From the NCBI GenBank assembly GCA_029204225.1, contig CM055096.1, positions 59,679,534-59,743,533 on the forward strand: a DNA stretch of 64,000 nt, given 5' to 3'. The notes under the pieces are model-generated. The model searched no databases. It had not been told where the DNA came from and worked only from the letters and a program-made list of their open reading frames with translations. The stretch comes from Diphasiastrum complanatum (lineage: Eukaryota; Streptophyta; Lycopodiopsida; Lycopodiales; Lycopodiaceae). The position numbers and the translations under genes are program-made. Of this stretch, positions 35,624-46,739 are shown piece after piece. Position 1 is the stretch's first letter; the number at the start of each line of letters is the position of its first letter.

Positions 35624-36660
35624 CTTGGTGGCTAGAATCACCGGACAAGAACAGAGAGCTATGAATTCACGACGGTTTGTTGGCTAGGAAGCACAAAACC
35701 GAGTCTGTGGAGATTTGTGGAATGGCTCAAAACTATAAAAAGGATTCAGAGATAGGGAATTGTTGGTTGAATAAAAAAGCAAGCAAGTTTGAAGCTGAAA
35801 AATTCTTCTGGAGGGTTGCTTGGCGTTTGTGATTGGTTTGAATCCAATCGAATATCGTTTGAAGAGCGGTTTGGAGCAGAAGATAACCTACAGTAGGGTG
35901 ACCTCAGTCAGTTAGGAGCTGCAAAGGAAAGCTCAGGGAAAGTCTGAGTAAAGCTCAATATATTCTTCTCTTCAAAATTGCTAGGGTTTCAAGGGACAAA
36001 ATCTGAGATATCTCCTTGTAGGAGGTCGTTTTCAAAGCTGTGAGAGGCTGTGAATGGGCACCATGGTAGCACGATTCAGCGGTAGGGAGGCCGCGACTGG
36101 TCGTGGAGGAGGAAGGCAGCTAGTTCGATCCATGTGGAGCTTCCATAGCCCGTGAAGGAGAGAGAAAACTCCATCGCTGGAAGAGAGAGGAGGAGGAGAG
36201 GTCGCGGGAGCTGTCGCGCGCTCAGTCCTAATCATCAGCTAGCGGCCCGAAGTGTTCAGTGCTTCGAAGGCCTTTGATCAACGCACAAAAGCGTTGACAG
36301 CCGTCCAATCTCGCTTTATACAGATCAACGATGGTCATTTCACAACATGTGGGTCGTTGGATCTAAAGGATCCGTTGGATTGAAGTGAAAAAGTCTGAAG
36401 GGGTCTGAAGTGCAAAGTGCATTGCAACTTCATTAAAAATCTTCAAACTGAAAAAATTGTTGGGTTTCACGTCTTTGAAGGGTAAAGTTTTTTCACACTG
36501 AAGAAACAGCTCAAAAACCCAAATTGCCCTTATTTTCACCTCCTTTAGCCTATTTTGACCAAATGAAAGGCTATAGCCTCCAAACGAAGGGCACCCTGAC
36601 TGTACCTGCAAGTACAATACACCAAAATAGAGTGATTGCCATGGAGAAAGTGTTCGAAGT
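35624..36660 (+). other. Leader of copia H with GC-rich block
   Basis: The first 400 bases are ordinary AT-rich leader. From about 36040 to 36360 the composition changes: GC- and purine-rich, with GAGGAGGAG words. The gag N-terminus expected before 36661 (the TNY..WK region) is not found, so the 5' part of gag is deleted or replaced. Confidence 0.5.
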
Positions 36661-38241
36661 GTGCCAGAAGACATAAGGGCCTTTGATAAAAAGGCACAGA
36701 GAGCATTATCCTTGATCAATCTTTCATTGAAAGACCATGCGATCACTCACATAAGTGATGCCACGACGGCTAGGGGAGCTTGGGAAGCTCTTAGAATGCA
36801 ATTTCAAACTTGCAATCTAGCTCGAGCCATGTTTTTGAAGTCGAGATTAAACACAGTAAGGATGGAAGAAAATGAATCAGTGGGATCCTTCTTCACCAGG
36901 ATAAAGGAGATGAGAGATCAACTTGTGGCGATTGGAGAACCAATCAGAGATATTGATATGGTACATACCACAATGAGCGGTGTCTCGGAAGGGCTACAGA
37001 TGTTTGTGAGCGGCATTGCTTCGAGGGAGAGGTTTCCTACTTTTGAAGACTTCCACGGAATCATGTTGCAAGAAGAGCAGCGTCGCGAAGTGGTGAAGTC
37101 AAGACAAACCCCACAGGAGGATCAAGCCTTGCTTGCTAAAGGCAAGCAGAAAGGATGGAAAAGGATTCCTAAAAAATCCAAGGATGATGATGACGAAGGA
37201 GAATTGTCATCAAAAGAGAAAAAGAAGAAGAAAGGAAAATGTTATTATTGCCACAAACCGGGCCATTGGGCATGCGAGTGTTATAAGAAGAAAGCAGACA
37301 TAAAGGCGGGAAAAGTGACTCAACAAGGAAACATTGCCAAAGATGATGGAGAAGATGATGAGACAAGTGTTTTCTCATTGGCATTGGCATCCCAAGTTGA
37401 TGATGGTGCCAAATGGTTCATAGACTCAGGCGCCACAAGGCATATGACCAGAAAACGTGATTGGTTTGAAAAATTCTCACCAATCCATGATGGGAATAAG
37501 GTCACTCAAGCCAATGGAGAGGAATGCCAGATACAGGGTGTGGGCAATGTACCTGTGCAATTTTCTGATGGCAAAATTAAAAATATTCCTAATGTACTTT
37601 ATGTTTCTGGACTCAAAAAGAGTTTGCTTTCTGTTGGTGTAATGGCAAATCAACATCTTAAAGTTGAGTTTGTCAAGGATGGATGGCTTATGAAGGATAC
37701 GAACCATAACCACAAAGTGGTGGCGAAGGGTTATAGAGATAGTAACTGTGGCCTTTATAAATTGGATGCTGCAAAACCAGGTGAATATGGTTTGGCTATC
37801 TCAACAGCATCTCAGTCTGAGTTATGGCACAGAAGACTTGGTCATTTGAACTATGGGAGCTTGAGATTGATGGCGAAGCTAAAGATGGTAATAGGGTTAC
37901 CAGCATTGCAGGATGATCATCATGCAATATGTGAAGGATGCATCATGGGAAAGCATCATAGAGAGACATTCAAGAAAGGTGGAGCTGCAAGAGCGGAACT
38001 AATTCACAGCGACCTGTGCGGCCCAATGAAGACCATGTCATTGGGGAAAGCATATTATTATATGACTTTCATAGATGATTACTCTAGGAGGACATGGATT
38101 TATTTCTTGAAGAAGAAATCTGATGCTTTTGCTTGCTTCAAGGAGTTCAAAACATTGGTAGAGAACCAACTAGATGCACACATAAAAGTGCTAAGATCTG
38201 ATAGAGGGGGTGAATACAAATCTGATGATTTTGAAAAATGA
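36661..38241 (+). CDS. Copia H gag-protease-integrase, truncated (526 codons)
   Basis: The frame is open from GTG 36661, so the true gag start is upstream and lost. Residues 11-140 are gag core (KAQRALSLINLSL, ARGAWEAL, EDFHGIMLQEEQ). The CCHC knuckle is CYYCHKPGHWACEC (194-207). The protease site is FIDSGATRHMT with Asp 255. The gag-pre-integrase motif LWHRRLGH (388-395) and CEGC (424-427) are intact. The integrase has HSDLCGP (D451) and RSDRGGEY (D514). The frame stops at 38239-38241, before the third acidic residue. RT and RNase H are missing. Gag and integrase differ from A, B and E, so H is a separate copia family. Confidence 0.88.
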   Translation: MPEDIRAFDKKAQRALSLINLSLKDHAITHISDATTARGAWEALRMQFQTCNLARAMFLKSRLNTVRMEENESVGSFFTRIKEMRDQLVAIGEPIRDIDMVHTTMSGVSEGLQMFVSGIASRERFPTFEDFHGIMLQEEQRREVVKSRQTPQEDQALLAKGKQKGWKRIPKKSKDDDDEGELSSKEKKKKKGKCYYCHKPGHWACECYKKKADIKAGKVTQQGNIAKDDGEDDETSVFSLALASQVDDGAKWFIDSGATRHMTRKRDWFEKFSPIHDGNKVTQANGEECQIQGVGNVPVQFSDGKIKNIPNVLYVSGLKKSLLSVGVMANQHLKVEFVKDGWLMKDTNHNHKVVAKGYRDSNCGLYKLDAAKPGEYGLAISTASQSELWHRRLGHLNYGSLRLMAKLKMVIGLPALQDDHHAICEGCIMGKHHRETFKKGGAARAELIHSDLCGPMKTMSLGKAYYYMTFIDDYSRRTWIYFLKKKSDAFACFKEFKTLVENQLDAHIKVLRSDRGGEYKSDDFEK

Positions 38242-38649
38242 AATCTCATTCTTGAATGTAGTGTACATAAATTCTAGTTAGAAAGTAAATGTTTAGTTCA
38301 ATAAGCAGTTTACATAAAAAGTGATTTTTGTTTCTGAAATCATTGCACATCAGATTAATGCATGTTGGATATTTCATATTCATGAAGATTTGAACTAGTA
38401 AGTTTTGAGTTCAGTGACAAAACTTCAATTTCATATTTGTTAGTCTGTATGATGCAAGAATCAGGATTTTCCAATTACTACGTACTTGTATCGCTACTTG
38501 CCAACAAGTAGAACTATAGGAAGAAAATACTTTGCCCTGCTAGATTTTTAGTAGGGTAAAAAAAATAATGCTTGTCTTGTCAGATCATAGCAAGGCAACA
38601 AGACATCCTCCAAATGAACACTCCTATTTGTAGAGAGAGAAATAGGCAC
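38242..38649. other. Spacer between copia H and D
   Basis: These 400 bases are AT-rich, with no pol motif or LTR border. The two elements on either side are truncated and point toward each other. Confidence 0.4.
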
Positions 38650-38680
38650 TGTGCCAATCCCTTTGATTGCACACTCACCA

Positions 38681-39633
38681 TCATTGGCCGTGTAGATCAC
38701 CATATGCCAACAAAGAAGTGAGGTAATCTTTGTGAAAAGTCATGTGTGAACTTGCTCCACTATCAATCCACCAAGGATCTAGATCTCCATCATTAGCAAG
38801 CATACATGAAGACATCACAAAAGCATCATCATTTGCATCTTGAACATCCAAACCATCCTCATCAAGAGTAAGATTACCTTGCTTGTTTCCTTGATCTCTC
38901 TTCTTCTTGTAGCACTCACTTGCAAAGTGTCCTTTGATGCCACAATAAAAGCACTTGAGTTTTGATCTATCCATATTTTTTCCATTTGAAGAAGAATCCA
39001 CTTGATCTTGCCCTTTAGACCATGTACTTTTGGTTTTGCCCTTTGTGAACATAGCCTCCTCTTGAAGTGTCGATGTAGATCCACCTCTATATTCTTCATT
39101 GATCAAGATCTCCTGAAGATCCATCAAACTTGGCAAAGTCTTTTGAATAGCACTACTTCGAACAATGTTACATGAGCATCCAAGAATCCATTAAGAATCA
39201 CTTGAACAAGCTCTCCTTCCTTAATGCTTTCATCAATGCAAGCCAACTCATCATTCAATGCTTTCATCCTCAAAACAAAAGTACTTGAAATTTCTTCATT
39301 CTTTTGCAAACAATAAAAGATTTGTCTTAAGTTAGAATCAACAATCTAGAAGTAGACTTGGATTCATAAAGCTTCTTCAATGAATCCCAAGCATCCTTAG
39401 ATGAAGTACACTTACCAACTTCCTTGAGAAGCTCATTGGTAGCATTTATTTTTGGCCCTCTTATCATACCTCATTTGATCTTGTTGTGTTGCTGGTCTCT
39501 CCTCCAAACCTACAACAATATCCAAAATATCATTCATCTCAATAAGTGATTCCATCCTCACTTTCCACAATGAATAGTTACTTGAGGTAAGCCTATCATT
39601 GGCTTCCAACATGACTCCACTTGAAGCTGCCAT
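38681..39633 (-). pseudogene. Copia D gag and protease, frameshifted
   Basis: ATG 39633 opens MLEANDRLTSSNYSLWKVRM a few residues in, and soon shifts frame at about 39440. 39309-39124 gives ALNDELACIDESIKEGELVQ. 39136-38681 gives the CCHC knuckle CFYCGIKGHFASEC and the protease site DPWWIDSGASSHMT before a stop. At least two frameshifts separate the pieces. The gag order and spacing match A and B. Nothing after the protease start is preserved. Confidence 0.85.
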
Positions 39634-40199
39634 GTAGCAATGACCTGATCTTCTTTTTCAACTCTTTCAATGCAAAAAGCACTCCTTTGAACAACAATAA
39701 ATGCTTTCAAAAGAAATCACAAAGATTTGAAACTATCTCAAAATTCTCTTCTAGCACTTATACCAAGCAAATCAACACATAGAATCATAGAATCTTGATC
39801 AACCTATGATCTATCCTCTTCCTAAGATTGAAACACACTCAAATGAAGTCCTGGAACCTCACTATCTTGAGATCCATTCAAAATTAGGGTTTTGAAAAAA
39901 TCACAAAAAATTGATTATTCCAAATCTACAAGCAAATGCTGCAAATTTGATATGCAATCTATTAGCCACCACTTAGGCTGATCCAATGATCCAGAAATCG
40001 GCCAAATCCAGTATGTGAATTCAAAAACCAGAATTGATCAAGTTTATAGACCTATTTAGGGTTTTGATTTACAAAAGATCTAATCTACCAAAGCAAAAGA
40101 AAACTCGATTTTGGTGTAGAATCCTCTCTAGCATGCTCTAGCCTTGAATTCTTCACCAAATCATTGATAGATATGATTTCCTCGATAACCTGAAACACA

Positions 40200-40212
40200 A
40201 GCTCTGATACCA
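40200..40212 (-). other. Primer-binding site of copia D
   Basis: AGCTCTGATACCA is the complement of TGGTATCAGAGCT. It directly precedes TGTGAAGG, the LTR edge at 40213. Confidence 0.88.
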
Positions 40213-40599
40213 TGTGAAGGATTTCATATCATTGATGATCCAATCCATAAAAATATCTTGGGTTATAAAAGAAGCTACTCTACCAATCTCACCAATGTAG
40301 AAAAATCAGCATCTACACACAAAATGAGATGCAAAATCTAATAGAACTTGATCAAACATGAATCAAATGATAAAGTACTGTTGTTGTCCATACAAAACCA
40401 GCAAGCTACTATATTTCACACATGTGGATCCAAAAATAACAAATATAGATCATTCTACACATAGAATTGCATGCAATCACAAGTATAGTACACCAATGGA
40501 TAGTAGAACCCAAGAGAACCATGTTTACGCATGAAATTGTAAAAAATTGGCAAATCTAGCTTGATCAAAAACCATGTAGTATAATGTAAATTTTGTACA
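40213..40599 (-). repeat. 5' LTR of copia D (about 387 bp)
   Basis: On the minus strand it ends CCTTCACA, identical to the end of the LTR at 5672. It probably starts TGTACAAAATTTAC at 40599. It holds CACATGTGTGAA, a one-base variant of the palindrome, and TTGTATGGACA. The outer border is inferred and the LTR is shorter than its relatives. Confidence 0.55.
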
Positions 40600-40819
40600 A
40601 AAGCTAAATGTTTACGGAGTAAACTCCCAGGATCGTAAAGAGCTCAACTATGAGCATTGATGTATTAGTTGTCTTTTATTTGATTTATTTCAATCTCTTT
40701 TTTATAAAATACCAATCATACTATTTTTTCTTCTTACAAATCTAAACCCATCGAATATAAATAAATGAGAGCCAATCGGATCTCTTGCAGGTGTTCTAGA
40801 TGTAATACACTCTAATATT

Positions 40820-41286
40820 GAAAATTTGCAATATAAGGGAAGAACTACAAAAGATCTCTCTCACTATGGAATATTTTTATGATTCCATGTACATTTCGGA
40901 TGTGCAAAAGAGTTTTGGATAGATCCAACCTATTTCATTATCTAGTTTTAGTAGTGACAAATTGATTACTCCTAATATTGCAATATCAAAATCATTTTGT
41001 TGTAAGTTATTTAATGATGTAAAAAAAAATTTAAAGTTAAGTACAGAGTAAAAGATAATTCAATTAACTCGGTTTGTCACTTTAAATCTATTTTTTGATA
41101 CTTTTTCAAGTGTTTATATACATAGAACTCCAACTATATTTGTCTATAAAGATCTATCAACAGATGTATTATTTGAGCTTATGGACAAAGGATGGGGTCT
41201 CAAATCAAATGGAGATATAGAATGCAAAATCATAATTTCCTTAATATGCTTTTGTTATCAAATTGAAAAGCAAATGTGTGAAAAAA
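40820..41286 (+). pseudogene. Decayed coding sequence, left part, unrecognised
   Basis: From about 40817 one frame runs to the insertion at 41287 with only two stops (a TAG at about 40918 and a TAA at about 41050) in some 155 codons. Words include YTLILKICNIREELQKISLT and VYKDLSTDVLFELMDKGWGL. A TTGCAG acceptor-like site lies just upstream. The low stop density in such AT-rich DNA (TA-rich codons) argues for a former exon. The frame continues at 43075 beyond the inserted LTR element. I do not recognise the family. Confidence 0.4.
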
Positions 41287-41817
41287 TGTCAACTAGTTTG
41301 TTGGTTTATTGTACTATTTTTGGCAAGTAGATGAGTGGATGAGATTGAATTTGAACCCATTCTAATTGGCTAATTTTTTATGAAGTATCTAGAAGTTTTT
41401 AAATTAGGTCAAGTTTAGGAAAAGTGGCCAAATGACAATTTGGAAGTTATAAATAGGTGTACCTACGTGGAGAAATAATCATCAAAGTTTCTTTCTTGGT
41501 GGAAAATTCATCTCTTGTGTTTTTATGTCCATCTCATATGTTTCTCTCTTGACATCTTGAGTTTCTATATGTAGAATGTTGATTTTATAGTTGATCTAGC
41601 TTTCACACATGTGAATTATAGTATTGTACTGCTATTGTATGGACAGGGATAGTATTAAGTCATATCTAAGTGTTTATGATCAGATCTTTGTGCAATTCTA
41701 AGTTCTAGCATGCATAAAGTAGTGATTTCTATCTTCTATCTATTTCTAGATGTGCAACCAAATTTGGATAACGATCATTGATGAACTAAATGTGTTTTAA
41801 GTTTCTGGACTTTTCCA
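41287..41817 (+). repeat. LTR1 of the short element
   Basis: It starts TGTCAACTAG at 41287 and ends near TTTTCCA at 41817. It contains TTCACACATGTGAA and TGTATGGACAGGGATAGT. The right border is approximate, because similarity to LTR2 fades over the last 20 bases. Confidence 0.7.
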
Positions 41818-42523
41818 AGAGTGTGTTTCATCATATTGTGTTTAGATCTATTGTGATCAAGAAACTAACATTCTATGTGCTAGGATTTGCTAGAAAGAGA
41901 AAAAGGAGAGGCTAGATTGTTTCCATATCTTTGTGATTTCTTCTTGAGTTTCAGTTGTTGATTGTCAAGGGATTTATTAGTGCATTGGAACAGGTTCAAA
42001 GAGAGTATCAGATCATTGCAACATGGAAACCTCAAGTGGCTTCATGTTGGAAGGCAATGATAGGCTTACCTCAACAAATTATTCTACTTGGAAGGTTGGA
42101 AGGCAATGATAGGCTTACCTCAACAAATTATTCTACTTGGAAGGTGATGATAGAATCTTTTCTTGAAATGAATGATTTGATGGATATTGTTGTGGGTGTG
42201 GAGGAGAGACCTTTGGCATGAAAGTTCAAGTGAGGTATGACAAGAGGGCAAAGAAAGCTTTACATGTGATCAAGATCAATGTGACTGATGAACTTCTCAA
42301 GGAAGATGGTAAGTGAACCTTTGAAGAAGATTTGTGAGTCCTAGTCTAAATCTAGGGTCCTTTGGTACAAAGCTTTGCTATTCAAAAGACATTTCCAAGT
42401 ATGGAGGATTTGCAAGAGATCTTGGTGAATGAGGAGTTTAGACTTCTATCAAGAGGTGGATCTACTTCTTCATCTCAAGTTGGAGAGGAGGAAGCAACGT
42501 TCATCAAAGGCAAGTTCAAGGTT
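41818..42523 (+). pseudogene. Gag fragment of the short element
   Basis: The start ME.SSGFMLEGNDRL..NYSTWKV lies at about 42022-42094 and is disrupted by a 49-bp tandem duplication (42048-42096 and 42097-42145) that shifts the frame. Downstream pieces read MNDLMDIVVGVEERP, YDKRAKKALHVIKINVTDEL and MEDLQEILVNEE. The zinc knuckle and all of pol are missing. It is most similar to the gag of element D. Confidence 0.75.
42048..42145 (+). repeat. 49-bp exact tandem duplication
   Basis: TGGAAGGCAATGATAGGC... to ACTTGGAAGGT occurs twice back to back with no difference seen. The exactness implies a recent duplication within an old element. Confidence 0.92.
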
Positions 42524-43074
42524 TGTCAATAAAGGCCTGAATATTGTTTGTACTATTTTTGGGAAGTAGATAAGTGGATGAGGTCGGTTAATTGGCTACT
42601 TTTGGTACATTGCATCTATACTAGAATTTCTAGGTTTTTTATGAAGTATCTAGAAGTTTTCAAATTAGGTCAAGTTTAGGGCAAGTGGCCAAATGACATT
42701 TTGGAAGCCAATAATAGTCATAAATACATAGAAAAATAATCATCAAAGTTCCTTTCTTTGTGGAGAATCGATCTCTTGTGTTTCTATGTCCATCTCATGT
42801 GTTTCTCTCTTGATATCTTGAGTTTCTATGTGTAGAAAGTTTAATTTATGGTTGATCTAGCTTTCACACTTGTGAAGTACAATACTGTAATGTTGTTGTA
42901 TGGACAGGGACAATACTAAGTCATATCTAAGTGTTTATGATCAGATCTTTATGCATTTCTAAGTTCTAGCATGCATAAAGTAGTGATTTCTGTCTTCTAG
43001 CTATTTCTAGTGCAACCAAATTTGGCTAAAGATCATTGATGAACTAAATGTGTTTTGATCTTTGATTTTTCACA
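42524..43074 (+). repeat. LTR2 of the short element
   Basis: It starts TGTCAATAAAGG and ends TTTTTCACA. It holds TTTCACACTTGTGAAG and TGTATGGACAGGGACAAT. A CATTGCATC insertion near 42607 distinguishes it from LTR1. Confidence 0.7.
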
Positions 43075-43326
43075 AAATGCTCAATCTTTGTTTCCATTAC
43101 CAAAATTGGAAAGTAATAAAAGAAAAATGGGTGCTGCTTGATCAAGACCTTGAAAAAAATGTACACTCAGAGCGAAAACATGTTGATATCATGTACAATG
43201 ATGCACTTCTAGCAAATATTAAAGTAGAAGAAGATTGGAGCTTAAAAAACTACATAAGTCATGATTTATTACTCTACAATATGATATACCTCCATATTTC
43301 AGATTCATTTGTAATGGCAAATTGAT
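43075..43326 (+). pseudogene. Decayed coding sequence, right part, unrecognised
   Basis: The frame continues directly after LTR2 (ATGCTCAATCTTTG...) and is open to TGA at 43323-43325. Words include HYQNWKVIKEKWVLLDQDLE and NYISHDLLLYNMIY. The reading frame is in register with the left part (40820-41286) once the LTR element is taken out. The family is unknown. The composition is Lys/Asn/Tyr-rich, as expected in AT-rich coding DNA. Confidence 0.4.
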
Positions 43327-43698
43327 AAGCATTTGTATATTTTCTCTTATTGATTCTATTAGCACAAACACTATTGAAAACACATTTGGCATTCATACCA
43401 CAACTATTCTTTTCAAATGCAAAAATTTTTGAATTATTTTTTTGCAAGTATGTAAAAGACAAGAGTGTGATATTAAATGTAAGGATATTGGCAATACTAT
43501 ACATATAGTGGAGGAACAATGAAATAAATCATCATAGAACAAGAAGTCTATCATCAACATTGAGATAGCAAGAAACGCAAAATCAAAGTCTTTGTTTTTT
43601 GCCAATTTAGAAACTATGAACAATATAGTATTTGTCGAAGGAAAAACTTTCAATGTAACAAACCATATGTGTATCAATAAAAATTCAAATAATGGGGT

Positions 43699-43780
43699 AT
43701 GTATTTGTATTGACAAGTGTCTGATTGTATCAATATTTTGATCAAAATATGTATTTGTATTGACAAGTGTCTGATTGTAT
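43699..43780 (+). repeat. 32-bp direct repeat, period 50
   Basis: ATGTATTTGTATTGACAAGT followed by GTCTGATTGTAT occurs at 43699-43730 and 43749-43780. The 18 bases between are TCAATATT-rich. The copies look identical. Confidence 0.9.
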
Positions 43781-44529
43781 TTTGTTGTATGAAAATTATG
43801 TAAAGAGAAATTCTATTCCAAAATTTTCTCTTTTCTTTTTTCTGATGTAGAAAAAGTATGTGATAAAACTACTTGTTCATGTCCTTGCGCTATTTGAGGG
43901 GCTGCAAGATCTTGGCAGAGCACAATCTCCTTTTCCAGTTATTTCTCCTTCCTCTACGTTAGAAAGGATTTCCACACCCTTTTCTCTGTATATGATAATA
44001 TATGCACCTTGGGCAGTCTAAAATGCAGACTCCAATGATGACTGCAACATAAGGCATGGACTCACAATTATAACATAAGCAAAAAAAAAAAAATTTACAA
44101 TTAGAAGTATCATTTTCAAAAAATATATAGCTTACTTGTTTTCGTACAATAGCAAATAAAATTTAGAGACTGGACTACATTCTATTAAATACTATGGTCT
44201 ATTGAAATCAGTCTCATTTGCCTTCTGTGCACTTAGAAAATAGTGGCTAACACAAGAGACATCCTACAATGAATCAAAACTTAGAGAAGGTTGCAAAAAT
44301 GTTTGATCGTTCTTGGAGGCCACAATTTTACAAGGGTATATAGATTACTACTTCGTAGAAAGACAATTGCAATTAAAATATTAGGTTATAGACTTTTGAA
44401 TCCCATTGCATTTTGCATTATATGCAGCATATGTTGATTTTAGTAATTGTCAAATTTATCATTTGTTGCATATGAAAGAAGAAAGTTGTTGCATGATGCT
44501 ATCTTTTAGAATACGAGAAACTTTTGTAT
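43781..44529. other. Unassigned AT-rich stretch
   Basis: No motif is recognised. It may belong to the decayed minus-strand coding unit at 44530-45185 (3' part or introns). Confidence 0.4.
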
Positions 44530-45185
44530 GTCTATTCCCTACCAGCATGTATAAATTTACATGCTTTTCTAGATTTTCTATAATTCATCGACCTTGTATT
44601 ATGACGAATTTGCACTCTTCTGTAAAACCATTGGAATAGTTGCAAAATGTAGTTGTTCTTTGTGTTCGTTCCACCATATTGTGTACTTTTGTGAAATGCC
44701 GCTCTTGCTTGCCAGTGAGATTTATCCATTCCTTGTGATGACCATATGTTGAGACTACCACTATTTCTTGCAAAGAATGTTGCATCAGGCCATAATATAT
44801 GTTGTATTACATACAATATAAAAATGACTCAACAATCATAGAAAGCTAAATCAGTAGCACAAAACTTTTAACAATAAATTGAAAGATAAATTTTACCATG
44901 TAATGAGTTATGTTATCTATTCCCCATGCATTTTGGACTACATCAACAAACTCATTAGCTGTTTTTTGTATCATTTCCACATCGATATTTGTAAAATTCT
45001 CTTTACACAAATACTTCACCACGTTATCAAGCTTTTTCCAAATTTTAGCTTTGTGTAGCTGAGTAGAACCACGTTCTTCAAAATCTTGAGTAGCAGCTAT
45101 AATTTCTTTCTAAACTAAGTATTGAATTTTGGATTGTTTTCCAGAGTAGTTTGATAAAAACTTCCAATTTTTTATCCTCCAATGC
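44530..45185 (-). pseudogene. Decayed coding region, unrecognised
   Basis: Two open pieces lie on the minus strand. The upstream piece (about 45185-44890) has one TAG in some 95 codons and reads KNWKFLSNYSGKQSK, EIIAATQDFEERGS and NFTNIDVEMIQKTANEFVDV, ending near HYMVKF at a GTAAAA that could be a splice donor. The downstream piece (about 44816-44535) reads HILWPDATFFARNSGSLNIW and SSQGMDKSHWQARAAFHKST. The pieces are separated by about 70 bases. The content looks protein-like, with regular helix-forming stretches, but I cannot assign a family. It faces the decayed plus-strand frame at 40820-43326, so the two could be convergent genes of one lost transposon, or unrelated. Confidence 0.35.
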
Positions 45186-45369
45186 TTGGTTTACATAGAA
45201 TATTTCATGATTTCCCTTAAAGCTTCTCGTCCTTTTTTATTTTAACATGGTCTTTATGTAATCTAGCTTTAAAAATCTTCTAGTCTAGAATGGCTTGCTT
45301 TGAAGAAAACTCTGGTTCTGTATTCCATGCAAACAATATGTGAAGGTATATTATTTTTACTATTATACA

Positions 45370-45503
45370 CACATTTGCATAGAGTGTACAAATCTGAAGA
45401 TCAAATGATAGATATTTTTACTAAGTCCTTAGGTAGATGTAAATTTGAAAAGTTTCATACTTTATTAGGAATAGATGAATGTAATTTTATCATTGAGGGA
45501 GAG

Positions 45504-45509
<6 letters not shown>
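45370..45509 (+). pseudogene. Copia RNase H C-terminal end
   Basis: YKSEDQMIDIFTKSLGRCKF and the following LLGIDEC are the usual C-terminal end of copia RNase H (compare DQ.ADIFTKSL). The frame ends IIEGEC-stop. The Glu-Gly-Glu is encoded by the polypurine tract, and Cys-stop by the first six bases of the LTR (TGTTAG). All upstream pol is missing. Confidence 0.8.
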
Positions 45510-45964
<455 letters not shown>

Positions 45965-46739
45965 GTCCAAAGGTAAAAAGAATCTACCGAGACAAGCTCT
46001 GATCATTCATAGTGTCGTCCAATATCGGTTCAGCATGTGTGAATAGCTTCAATGGGAAACACATCAAGTAGGCATGCGTTGATGCAATATTCTGGTATGG
46101 AGACTCAGATATCGGATCTGCGCCCGATAGAAGAAAGATTTTTTTCCACTTGGATGGCGTGCGTCGATTCGCTATTGGAGGAGAAAAAAGTTGTTGAAAT
46201 TTGTCAAAATTATGAAGAAAGAATATCAAAATTGGTCTGATATTTATGGTATATCCTAGTCAATAGCAAAAACTAATTATAGTCTGTGACCATTTAAATG
46301 TTGTTTAATTATTGTATCTGTTCCAAACTTTTCCATAATTATGGTTGTCATTTGTTAACATTTTGATGACCCATGGACATTTATCAAGGATTTGATTTTC
46401 AAGATTACAGAATATTTTGAATTTATAGATCTCTATAATCCATGCCTTGATATTCTAAACTACCACGACTGCAATTGTTTCAGAGTTGGCACTATATAAT
46501 CATATGCACGATGCTTAAAAATTTTGCTTAAAATTTCTTTCGATCTCTACTAACATGCGGTATCGATTTAGTGCGCCCGAAGCAACTGACCTGCTTATCT
46601 TCTTTACTCACGCGTGTCCATCTGCTATCAATTGAACAGCTTACTTTCCTTACTCATAGATGTATCGGTTCGACACGTCCGACCTGAATTTTGATTCTGG
46701 GATCTCTCTACAAGCGCACTGATCCGATATTGGATCCTA
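45965..46739 (+). repeat. Stretch with dispersed TATCGG(A/T)TC motif
   Basis: Degenerate copies of a motif near TATCGGWTC..CRYGYCC appear at about 46022, 46108, 46560, 46670 and 46724. Nearby words include GCGCCCGA, ACGCGTGTCC and ACACGTCCGACC. The same words recur at 57910-58120. A short frame at 46052-46240 shows no recognised domain. The stretch lies immediately upstream of the histone-like pseudogene. A role as subterminal repeat of a DNA transposon is possible but not shown. Confidence 0.4.

Larger units (their letters stand above)
38650..40599 (-). mobile_element. Ty1/copia element D, gag-protease only
   Basis: On the minus strand a short LTR (40599-40213) is followed by a primer site, leader, gag and the protease site; homology stops at about 38650. 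RT, integrase and the 3' LTR are absent. The gag N-terminus is the same type as A and B, and its LTR shares the CACATGTG..GTATGGACA module with 5036-5672 and with the short element at 41287. Confidence 0.75.
41287..43074 (+). mobile_element. Short non-autonomous LTR element (1.79 kb)
   Basis: Two LTRs flank about 700 bases that hold only broken gag. LTR1 (41287-41817) and LTR2 (42524-43074) start TGTCAA and match over long stretches (CATCTCTTGTGTTT..TATGTCCATCTCAT, TTCACAC.TGTGAA, GTATGGACAGGGA, CTAGCATGCATAAAGTAGTG). The internal gag has GNDRLTSTNYSTWKV, like element D. No primer site is recognisable after LTR1. The flanks are A-rich, and removing the element joins two pieces of one reading frame. 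It would need proteins from a full-length relative. Confidence 0.78.

Noticed and set aside
36032-36235. Minus-strand Pro/Ser-rich frame in the copia H leader
   Set aside because: It is short, GC-driven and without a recognisable domain; only the composition change is reported.
43393-43716. Minus-strand hydrophobic 107-codon frame
   Set aside because: Composition (Phe/Ile/Leu/Ser) is what AT-rich antisense DNA gives; no motif supports it.
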